Notes under the pieces: generated by a model
What the model was told of the DNA's origin: nothing
What the model saw: the letters and a program-made list of their open reading frames with translations, nothing else
Database searches by the model: none
Assembly: GCA_030446945.1 (NCBI GenBank)
Contig: JAUJMI010000016.1
Location: 1-7,256 of the forward strand
DNA length: 7,256 nucleotides
From: Longimicrobium sp.
GTDB lineage: Bacteria > Gemmatimonadota > Gemmatimonadetes > Longimicrobiales > Longimicrobiaceae
Reading direction: 5' to 3'
Made by a program: the position numbers and the translations under genes
Shown: positions 1-5,251 of the stretch, one piece after another
How the letters are laid out: the number at the start of each line of letters is the position of its first letter
Numbering within the stretch: the first letter of the stretch is position 1

Positions 1-54
1 GAGTTCCAGCCGTACCAGGTGGAGACCAAGACCGGCAGCGTCCGCGGCGAGTAA
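1..54 (+). CDS. C-terminal end of an unidentified upstream protein
   Basis: Reading frame 1 is open from the left edge and ends at TAA (52-54), giving 17 residues that finish in ...KTGSVRGE. Codons end mostly in G or C, as in the neighbouring genes. An intrinsic terminator follows 35 bases later, which supports this being a real gene end. Too little is visible to name a family. Confidence 0.6.
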   Translation, partial: EFQPYQVETKTGSVRGE

Positions 55-88
55 TCGCCCGGCCTGACGGACTGACCTGAAGTGAGTT

Positions 89-125
89 CGGGGGGGTGCC
101 GGTGCGGCGCCCCCCCGATCTTTTC
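89..125 (+). terminator. Intrinsic terminator of the upstream gene
   Basis: Positions 89-100 can pair with 106-117 to form a 12-bp, almost all G-C stem with one G-T pair (97/109) and a 5-base loop. ATCTTTTC follows at once. This is a classic rho-independent terminator. It also shows that the in-frame GTG at 82 is not the rpiA start, because that start would make the hairpin part of the coding region. Confidence 0.85.
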
Positions 126-150
126 ACGGTACGTCCGGGGATGTAGCTTG
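121..150 (+). promoter_or_regulatory. Candidate rpiA-rpe promoter
   Basis: TAGCTT (144-149, followed by G) lies 17 bases downstream of TTTTCA (121-126). That hexamer shares four of six bases with the sigma-70 -35 consensus. The box belongs to a TANCTTG family seen before other units in this window (1637, 2318, 6642). The proposed -35 coincides with the T-tract of the preceding terminator. The leader to the GTG at 220 would be about 60 bases. Inferred from pattern only. Confidence 0.4.
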
Positions 151-219
151 CGGCGCCCGTACCGCCTCCTCCGACCTGGGCGGGGCCGGTTCATCATCCC
201 GGGAGCCAGCGAGAGGGAC

Positions 220-924
220 GTGCAGACGAGCGACGCGGAAGCGCTGAAGCGGGCCGCGGCGGAGCGGGCCGCGGAGTGGATCGAGGACGGAATGGCGCTG
301 GGGCTGGGGACCGGCTCCACCGTGCGCCACCTGCTGGACGTCATCGCGGAGCGCCGCGACCGGGGCAATTGGGGAAGCATCGTCGGCGTCCCCACTTCGG
401 AGGACACGGCGCGGCGGGCGGAGCGGCTCGGCATCCCCCTCGCCACGCTGGCGGAGCGAGGGCGTCTGGACCTCACCATCGACGGCGCGGACGAGGTGGA
501 TCCGCAGCTGCGCTTGATCAAGGGGCTGGGCGGCGCGCTCCTCCGCGAAAAGGTGGTGGCGTCCGTCTCCGCGCGGCTGGTGATCGTGGCGGACGAGTCC
601 AAGTTGGTGGATCGGCTGGGGACGCGCGCCCCCCTCCCGGTGGAGGTGGACCCCTTCGCCGCGCCGATCCTCGCCGGCTTCCTCCGCTCCTTGGGCGCCG
701 AGCCCACGCTGCGCCGCGTCGACGGCGGCGCGCCGCTCACGACCGACGGCGGGCACCAGATCCTGGATTGCCGCTTCCCCGCCGGCATCGCCGACCCCGA
801 GGCGCTGGAAGCGGCGCTCCTGGGACGAGCCGGCGTGCTGGAGACGGGGCTTTTCCTGGGCATGGCGACGGCGGCGGTGATCGCGGCGCCGGGCGGTGTG
901 CGGGTGCTGGGGGAGGGCGCATGA
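220..924 (+). CDS. rpiA: Ribose-5-phosphate isomerase A
   Basis: The 234-residue product matches RpiA, the cytosolic enzyme that interconverts ribose 5-phosphate and ribulose 5-phosphate in the non-oxidative pentose phosphate pathway. The phosphate-binding GLGTGST motif lies at residues 28-34, DGADE at 88-92 and IKGLGGALLREK at 100-111. Asp88, Asp91, Lys101 and Glu110 correspond to the catalytic residues Asp81, Asp84, Lys94 and Glu103 of the E. coli enzyme, a constant offset of seven. The C-terminal VLETGLFLGMA segment is also typical, and the length is normal for the family. I chose GTG at 220 because it gives the family length and follows a purine-rich GAGAGGG (211-217), although the spacing is short. 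The upstream in-frame GTG (82) would add 46 residues of atypical sequence and cross the terminator. The stop overlaps rpe by four bases (ATGA), so the two genes should be co-transcribed and translationally coupled. Confidence 0.95.
   Translation: MQTSDAEALKRAAAERAAEWIEDGMALGLGTGSTVRHLLDVIAERRDRGNWGSIVGVPTSEDTARRAERLGIPLATLAERGRLDLTIDGADEVDPQLRLIKGLGGALLREKVVASVSARLVIVADESKLVDRLGTRAPLPVEVDPFAAPILAGFLRSLGAEPTLRRVDGGAPLTTDGGHQILDCRFPAGIADPEALEAALLGRAGVLETGLFLGMATAAVIAAPGGVRVLGEGA
912..917 (+). promoter_or_regulatory. Shine-Dalgarno of rpe
   Basis: GGAGGG lies inside the 3' end of rpiA, three bases before the rpe ATG at 921. It fixes the rpe start and shows that ribosomes here use Shine-Dalgarno pairing. 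Confidence 0.6.
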
Positions 925-1604
925 GCCGCGTCAAGATCGCGCCTTCCATCCTTTCCGCCGACTTCACGCGGCTGGGGGACCAGATCCGCGAGGCGGAGGT
1001 CGCCGGCGCGGAGTGGATCCACGTGGACGTGATGGACGGGCGCTTCGTCCCCAACATCACCATCGGCCCGCTGGTGGCGGCCGCCGCGCGCCGCGCCGCG
1101 CAGGGGGTGATCGACGTCCACCTGATGATAGAGCAACCCGAGCGCTACCTGGAGGCGTTCGCCGAGGCCGGGGCGGACTTCCTGACGGTGCACGTGGAGG
1201 CGGCGTCCCATCTGCACCGCACGGTACAGCGCATCCGCGAGCTGGGGATGAAGGCGGGCGTCACGCTGAACCCCGCCACCCCCGCCGAGTCGCTCTCCGA
1301 GATCCTGCCGTACGTGGACCTGGTGCTGGTGATGTCGGTGAACCCCGGTTTCGGGGGGCAGTCGTACATCCCCACCAGCACCGCAAAGGTTGCGAGGCTG
1401 CGCCGCATGCTGGACGAGGGCGGGCTGGGGCACGTGGAGCTCGAGGTGGATGGCGGCGTAACGGCGGAGACGGTGGGGGAGGTGGTCCGCGCCGGCGCGA
1501 CGGCGGTGGTGGCGGGCTCGGCGGTGTACAACGGGCGCTCCAGCGTGGCGGAGAACGTGGGGCGTCTTCGCGCGGCGATTGAGGCGGCGGAGGGGGCGCG
1601 CTGA
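921..1604 (+). CDS. rpe: Ribulose-phosphate 3-epimerase
   Basis: The 227-residue product is a TIM-barrel epimerase that interconverts ribulose 5-phosphate and xylulose 5-phosphate in the cytosol. The N-terminal APSILSADF (7-15) is a family signature. His34, Asp36, His67 and Asp177 are the expected metal ligands, found in HVDVMDG (34-40), VHLMI (66-70) and EVDGGV (175-180); Asp36 and Asp177 serve as the acid/base pair. MSVNPGFGGQ (138-147) is the second signature, and GSAVY near the C-terminus belongs to the phosphate-binding end. The length is normal. The start is ATG at 921 in an ATGA overlap with rpiA, with GGAGGG just upstream. The neighbour acts on the same substrate, so the pair supplies both ribose 5-phosphate and xylulose 5-phosphate. 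I see no T-rich terminator after the stop; a tRNA gene begins 46 bases later. Confidence 0.96.
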   Translation: MSRVKIAPSILSADFTRLGDQIREAEVAGAEWIHVDVMDGRFVPNITIGPLVAAAARRAAQGVIDVHLMIEQPERYLEAFAEAGADFLTVHVEAASHLHRTVQRIRELGMKAGVTLNPATPAESLSEILPYVDLVLVMSVNPGFGGQSYIPTSTAKVARLRRMLDEGGLGHVELEVDGGVTAETVGEVVRAGATAVVAGSAVYNGRSSVAENVGRLRAAIEAAEGAR

Positions 1605-1633
1605 ACGGGGCACTCCACGGGGCGCGGAGTCCG

Positions 1634-1643
1634 TATTATCTTG
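1634..1643 (+). promoter_or_regulatory. Candidate -10 region of the tRNA-Leu gene
   Basis: An AT-rich island reads TATTATCTTG in otherwise GC-rich DNA. It contains both TATTAT (1634-1639) and TATCTTG (1637-1643), and it ends 7 bases before the tRNA. A start 6-8 bases downstream would give a tRNA precursor with almost no leader. I could not find a good -35 hexamer at 16-18 bases upstream (1611-1619 reads CACTCCACG). Confidence 0.45.
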
Positions 1644-1650
1644 TGCGGCG

Positions 1651-1732
1651 GCCCGGGTGGTGAAATCGGCAAACACAGGGCACTTAAAATGCCCCGCCCA
1701 ACGGCTTGCGGGTTCGAGTCCCGCCCCGGGCA
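1651..1732 (+). tRNA. tRNA-Leu (anticodon UAA)
   Basis: This is a complete type II cloverleaf. The acceptor stem pairs GCCCGGG (1651-1657) with CCCGGGC (1725-1731), with discriminator A1732. The D stem is GTG (1660-1662) with CAC (1674-1676). The anticodon stem is GGGCA (1678-1682) with TGCCC (1690-1694), around the loop CTTAAAA with anticodon TAA at 1685-1687. The long variable arm has a GCC/GGC stem (1696-1698 with 1703-1705), as expected for leucine. The T arm is GCGGG-TTCGAGT-CCCGC (1708-1724). The 3' CCA is not encoded, since CTC follows A1732, so a CCA-adding enzyme must complete it. The tRNA decodes UUA, and by wobble UUG, which are rare codons in this DNA. Confidence 0.96.
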
Positions 1733-1741
1733 CTCCGCGCG

Positions 1742-1775
1742 AAGCCCCGCCTGCGAACGGCGGGGCTTTGCTGTT
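1742..1775 (+). terminator. Intrinsic terminator after tRNA-Leu
   Basis: AAGCCCCGCC (1742-1751) pairs perfectly with GGCGGGGCTT (1759-1768) around a 7-base loop. The following TGCTGTT is moderately T-rich. It begins 9 bases after the mature tRNA end. On the minus strand no T-run follows the stem, so it acts on plus-strand transcription. Confidence 0.8.
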
Positions 1776-1936
1776 GAGAGGTTGGGGAGGGGTCGGGAGT
1801 GGTGCCGGTCGAAGCCGCTGCAACAACCGCGGGAAGCCTGCCTGCGGAGGCCTCGGGTGGGCGGGATCGGCGCGGGCGGCGCGCACCGGGGCCTCATCAC
1901 GGGGGGCCGGGAGGCGGGCACCGGGGCCGCGTCGCC
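1776..1936. other. Non-coding spacer, no gene recognised
   Basis: This GC-rich stretch has open frames but none with family-like sequence. The one small structure I see is an 11-bp direct repeat, GCACCGGGGCC, at 1883-1893 and 1918-1928. That could arise by chance at this base composition. The stretch lies between the tRNA terminator and the 3' end of the small minus-strand gene. Confidence 0.4.
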
Positions 1937-1976
1937 GGGGGCTGAAGCCAGGGTGGGGACCCCCGCTTCAGTCCCC
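1937..1976. repeat. Palindromic intergenic hairpin element
   Basis: GGGGGCTGAAGC (1937-1948) pairs with GCTTCAGTCCCC (1965-1976), giving 12 bp with one G-T pair. After a 2x2 internal loop, GGGT (1951-1954) pairs with ACCC (1959-1962) around a GGGG loop. No T-run follows on either strand, so it is not a standard terminator. The form suggests a REP-like palindromic unit, but only one copy lies in the window. It overlaps the last codon and stop of the small minus-strand gene. Confidence 0.5.
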
Positions 1977-2189
1977 GCTCCCGCCGTCGATGGCCGCGCG
2001 GCCGTCGGCGGTCAGGCGCGCGAGGAGGAGGCCGAAGGCGTTCTCGCGGATGGTGGCGCGCGCCACCGAGGGCGTCAGCGGGTACGCCGCCGCGCACCGC
2101 GTGCAGCGCCACGCGCCGCCGTCGCGCCGCCAGCGCCCGGCGCAGTCGGGGGTGTCGTGCTCCACTTCGGGCGTTGCACCGGTGTCCAT
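1968..2189 (-). CDS. Small hypothetical protein with a CxxC motif
   Basis: I do not recognise this 73-residue protein. The frame looks coding: nearly every third codon position is G or C, and the sequence is not low-complexity. Cys16, Cys29 and Cys32 occur in DCAGRW (15-20) and WRCTRCAAAYPL (27-38). This resembles half of a zinc ribbon, with His11 or Asp15 as a possible fourth ligand. A predicted helix follows at about 41-64. I chose ATG at 2189 because GAGAGGGGAGG directly precedes it on the minus strand. Longer starts at 2210 (ATG) and 2270 (ATG) add 7 and 27 residues without a clear Shine-Dalgarno. No signal peptide or membrane segment is visible. The gene stands alone, divergent from the TPR operon and convergent with the tRNA. 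Its TGA stop (1968-1970) lies inside the palindromic hairpin. Confidence 0.6.
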   Translation of the reverse strand: MDTGATPEVEHDTPDCAGRWRRDGGAWRCTRCAAAYPLTPSVARATIRENAFGLLLARLTADGRAAIDGGSGD

Positions 2190-2317
2190 CCTCCCCTCTC
2201 GTGTCGTCATGGCTCGCGTCCCGCCGCAGCCGGGCGGGCGGGTGTGGCGCCTGATGCAAACGCCGTACACAGCGGTCCGCGCCGTGCTCCGGGCTCGCGG
2301 CTGCGGCGCGGCATGCG

Positions 2318-2324
2318 TATCTTG
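2318..2324 (+). promoter_or_regulatory. Candidate -10 box of the TPR-DUF218-M16 operon
   Basis: TATCTTG is one of the few AT-rich spots in the 196 bases between the divergent genes and is identical to the box before the tRNA (1637-1643). It would give a leader of about 55 bases to the ATG at 2386. The hexamer 17 bases upstream (TCGCGG, 2295-2300) does not resemble a -35. Confidence 0.4.
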
Positions 2325-2385
2325 CCAGGCTCGGCGGCGCCACCCCAGGCGCAGCGCAACGGCACCCGGACCGGATCAGCGGGCG

Positions 2386-3264
2386 ATGGCGGAGGAGAAC
2401 GGCGTGCACACAGGCGAAGTGGACGGCGAAGTGGCGGAGGCGGCGGCCGCCGAAGCCCAGACGCTGGGCGAGGAGGACCGCTGGGGCGAAGCGCACTCCC
2501 TCCTCCTGGTCACGCTGGAGGAGCAGGGGGAGAGTGCCCTCCTCCTCTGCTGGGCCGGCATCGCCTCGCAGCGGCTGGGGAACGAGAGCGAGGCGTACGA
2601 CTTCTTCCGCCGCGCCCTGGCGCTGCAGCCGGAGGACCCGTTCATCCTGGTTGCCGCCGGGAGCGGCGTGGCGATCTTTGACGATCCCGACGCGGAGAGC
2701 GCCCTGCGCATGGCCGCCCTCACCTCGCCCGACTTCCCCTTTGCGCGCGCGGCGTACGGCGCGTACCTGGCTCGCGAGGGGCTCTTCGCCGAGGCCGTGG
2801 CGGAGCTGGAGGCGGCGCGCGCGCTGGCCCCCGAGGACGCGGAGGTGCACGCCGACCTGGGGATGGCGTACCTGCTGGCGGGGCGCACGGACGACGGCAT
2901 CGCCTCGCTGGAGGAGGCGCTTGCCCTGCGCGCGGACGACGCTTGGCTGCGGGGCGTGTATGGCCTGGCGCTGGTGGAGGCGCGGCGCACCGAAGAGGGC
3001 GCCGAGCAGCTCCACCGCGCCGCCGCCGAGCGCGTCGAAGACGTGGAGCTCCAGCTCCTCTCCGCGCTCTCGGCGGCGGGGGAGGGGTGGCACGACGAGG
3101 CGTGGAACGCGCTCGCCCGCGCGCAGGCCGTGGCGGACGCCAGCGACCACGAGGTGATCCAGGAGGTGGAGGACGCGCTGGAGGGCGGCGACGAGGACGC
3201 CGTCACCCTGCGCGACGACCTGGGCCCGTCGCTCCTGCGCGAGCGGCTCGTGCAGCGGGCGTGA
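2386..3264 (+). CDS. Tetratricopeptide-repeat protein
   Basis: The 292-residue acidic protein is built almost wholly of TPR-like helix pairs, a fold for protein-protein contacts. Six consecutive units of 34 residues start near 50, 84, 118, 152, 186 and 220. Repeated turns such as PEDP (82-85), PEDA (149-152), ADDA (183-186) and the VED at 217-219 keep exact register. Units one, three, four and five show the usual small/aromatic positions (for example RLGNESEAYDFFRRALALQP). Unit two is degenerate. An acidic tail follows at about 260-285. No signal peptide or membrane segment is seen, so it should be cytosolic. The ATG at 2386 lacks a good ribosome site. An in-frame GTG at 2404 has GGAGGAG (2391-2397) at good spacing and would remove six residues, so the exact start is open. 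The stop overlaps the next gene by GTGA. The binding partner is unknown; the downstream membrane protein and M16 pair are candidates by position only. Confidence 0.85.
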   Translation: MAEENGVHTGEVDGEVAEAAAAEAQTLGEEDRWGEAHSLLLVTLEEQGESALLLCWAGIASQRLGNESEAYDFFRRALALQPEDPFILVAAGSGVAIFDDPDAESALRMAALTSPDFPFARAAYGAYLAREGLFAEAVAELEAARALAPEDAEVHADLGMAYLLAGRTDDGIASLEEALALRADDAWLRGVYGLALVEARRTEEGAEQLHRAAAERVEDVELQLLSALSAAGEGWHDEAWNALARAQAVADASDHEVIQEVEDALEGGDEDAVTLRDDLGPSLLRERLVQRA

Positions 3265-3935
3265 GCACCCATCCCGATCCGCAGCGGGGCGCCGCGCCGC
3301 CGCCCGCCCCCGCGCCGCGGGACCCGCCGCGCAGGAGGCGGCCGTGGCCCGTGCGCATCGCCACCGGCCTGGTGCGGCTGGTGATCCTGGGCGTCGCGCT
3401 GTGGGCGCTCACCGTGGCCGCGATCCACCTGTACGGCCGGCGCGACGAGGCCCGGCGCGTGGACGCCATCGTGGTGCTGGGAGCGGCGCAGTACGACGGC
3501 CGCCCCTCCCCCGTGCTGCGCGCGCGGCTTGACCACGCCGTCGCGCTGTACCGCCGCGGCATGGCGCCCGTCGTCATCATGACCGGCGGCGTGGGCCCGG
3601 GCGACACGGTGAGCGAGGCGGTCGCCGGCCAGCGCTACGCGGTCAAGAAGGGGATCCCGCCCGGCGCCATCCTCACGGAGCGCACGGGGCTCACCACGCT
3701 GCAGTCGATGGACGGCGTGGCGAAGCTGATGCGCGCCCGCGGGCTGCGGCGCGCCGTGCTGGTGAGCGACCCCTTCCACATGCTGCGGCTGAAGCTGATG
3801 GCGATGCGCGTGGGGATTCGCGGCTTCACCTCGCCCACGCCGAACAGCCCCATCTCGCGCAGCCGCTCCGCGGAGCGGCGATTCCTGATCCGCGAAAGCT
3901 TCGGGCTGCCGGCCGCGCTGCTCGGCATCCGGTGA
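3261..3935 (+). CDS. DUF218 (YdcF/SanA/ElyC-like) membrane-anchored protein
   Basis: The 224-residue product has a Pro/Arg-rich cytosolic N-terminus (1-33) and one membrane helix at about 34-57, preceded by RRRR (24-27). A DUF218 domain follows from about 67 to 205. Family motifs visible are DAIVVLGAAQYDGRPSP (68-84), LYRRG (96-100), VIMTGG (105-110), SEA (118-120) and VLVSDPFHMLRLK near the end of the domain. By the positive-inside rule the domain would face the periplasm or outside. Relatives such as SanA and ElyC are linked to envelope or peptidoglycan-precursor upkeep, but the biochemical activity of this subgroup is not settled and I assign none. The start is the GTG at 3261, overlapping the TPR stop by four bases with no strong Shine-Dalgarno, so it probably depends on translational coupling. 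Confidence 0.85.
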   Translation: MSTHPDPQRGAAPPPAPAPRDPPRRRRPWPVRIATGLVRLVILGVALWALTVAAIHLYGRRDEARRVDAIVVLGAAQYDGRPSPVLRARLDHAVALYRRGMAPVVIMTGGVGPGDTVSEAVAGQRYAVKKGIPPGAILTERTGLTTLQSMDGVAKLMRARGLRRAVLVSDPFHMLRLKLMAMRVGIRGFTSPTPNSPISRSRSAERRFLIRESFGLPAALLGIR

Positions 3936-3961
3936 GGCGCCGAACCCAACCCGGTGAACGG

Positions 3962-5251
3962 ATGCAGATCCCTACCGAGCGATTCTCCCTGGACAACGGC
4001 CTGCGGGTGGTCTTTTCCGAAGACCACACGAACGCCGTGGTCGCCGTGAACCTGTGGTACAACGTGGGGAGCCGCAACGAGGCCGCCGGCAGCACCGGGC
4101 TGGCCCACCTCTTCGAGCACATGATGTTCCAGGGCTCGCAGAACGTGCCGGAAACGCAGCACATCGCCCACGTGGAGCGGGCGGGCGGGAGCGTGAACGG
4201 CTCCACCTGGTTGGACCGCACCAACTACTACGAGACGCTTCCCGCGCACCAGCTGGAGCTGGCGCTCTGGCTGGAGAGCGATCGCATGGGCTTCTTCCTC
4301 CCCGCGCTCACGCAGGAGAAGCTGGACAACCAGCGCGACGTGGTGAAGAACGAGCGGCGCGAGCGGGTGGACAACCAGCCGTACGGCGACTGGGACGAGC
4401 GCGTCCAGGCGATGCTGTACCCGCCCAGCCACCCGTACCACCACTCCGTGATCGGGAGCATGGCGGACCTGGACGCCGCCTCGCTCGACGACGTGAAGCG
4501 CTTCTTCAGCACCTACTACGCGCCGGACAACGCCGTGCTCTCCATCGTGGGCGACTTCGATGCGGCGGAGGCGCGGCGGCTGGTGGAGCGCTACTTCGGC
4601 CCCATCCCGCGCGGACCCGGGCTGCCGCCGTTGCCGGGCGCGCCTCGGCTGGAGCCGTTCACGGTGGGGCGCGAGGTGCGCGACACGGTGGAGGGCGACT
4701 TCGCGCTCGCCCGCGTCTACCTGGCGTACCGCATCCCGCCGTTCGGGTCGGAGGATTTCTACGCGGCCGACGTCCTCACCGAGGTGCTCTCGGCGGGGAA
4801 GTCGAGCCGGATGTACCGCGATCTGGTGCGCGACCGGCGCATCGCGCGCGCCGCGTCTGCATTCTGCCTCCCCATCGTGACGGGCGCCGCCTCGCTGATG
4901 GTGCGCGGGATCTCGCCCCCAGGCGGCGACCCGGCGTCGCTGGAGGGGGCGATCCTGGAGCACCTGGACGCCATCGCCAGGGAGGGCCCCTCGGCCGCGG
5001 AGCTGGAGCGCGCGCTGACGGGGCTGGAGGCGCGCAACACGCTGGAGCTGCAGCGCGTGTCCGAGCGCGCCGACCGCCTTTCGATGCTCACCACCCTCTT
5101 CGACCAGCCGGAGCGGATCAACACCGAGCTGGACCGCTACCGCGCCGTCACCTCGGACGACGTGCGAGCGCTGGCCGAACGGTACCTGCACGCGGACAAC
5201 CGCGTCGTGCTCACCTACGTGCCGCGCGCGGTGCGGGCGGTGGTCGCGTGA
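3962..5251 (+). CDS. M16-family zinc metallopeptidase, catalytic subunit
   Basis: The 429-residue product has the two-domain layout of M16B peptidases. The zinc site is intact: HLFEH at 49-53 (His49, Glu52 as base, His53) and the distal zinc ligand Glu131 in VVKNERRER (127-135). The flanking GSTGLAHLFEHMMFQG and the NGSTWLDRTNYYET segment (79-92) are typical. In the second domain the Arg/Tyr substrate-binding pair is missing: after SSRMYRDLVRDRR the position expected to be Tyr is Ala297, seven residues after Arg290. I chose ATG at 3962 because the family homology begins at once and GGTGA (3953-3957) can pair with the 16S tail. A GTG at 3932 would create a GTGA overlap with the previous gene and add ten residues. 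No signal peptide is visible from either start, so a cytosolic location is likely. The next gene looks like its partner subunit. The substrate is unknown. Confidence 0.92.
   Translation: MQIPTERFSLDNGLRVVFSEDHTNAVVAVNLWYNVGSRNEAAGSTGLAHLFEHMMFQGSQNVPETQHIAHVERAGGSVNGSTWLDRTNYYETLPAHQLELALWLESDRMGFFLPALTQEKLDNQRDVVKNERRERVDNQPYGDWDERVQAMLYPPSHPYHHSVIGSMADLDAASLDDVKRFFSTYYAPDNAVLSIVGDFDAAEARRLVERYFGPIPRGPGLPPLPGAPRLEPFTVGREVRDTVEGDFALARVYLAYRIPPFGSEDFYAADVLTEVLSAGKSSRMYRDLVRDRRIARAASAFCLPIVTGAASLMVRGISPPGGDPASLEGAILEHLDAIAREGPSAAELERALTGLEARNTLELQRVSERADRLSMLTTLFDQPERINTELDRYRAVTSDDVRALAERYLHADNRVVLTYVPRAVRAVVA

Noticed and set aside
82..219. Longer rpiA form starting at GTG 82
   Set aside because: The extra 46 residues are Arg/Gly/Pro-rich, unlike RpiA, and would span the terminator at 89-125 and the likely promoter.
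1612..1630. Small hairpin (ACTCC/GGAGT) as an rpe terminator
   Set aside because: The stem is only 5 bp with no T-run after it; it overlaps the proposed tRNA promoter region.
1579..2385. Upstream extension of the TPR reading frame through the tRNA
   Set aside because: The extension runs through the tRNA, its terminator and the palindrome. It is Arg/Pro/Gly-rich with no domain, so it is only an open frame.
1897..3150. 417-residue open frame on the minus strand across the TPR gene
   Set aside because: It is a shadow of the TPR gene in another frame and also overlaps the better-supported 73-residue gene.
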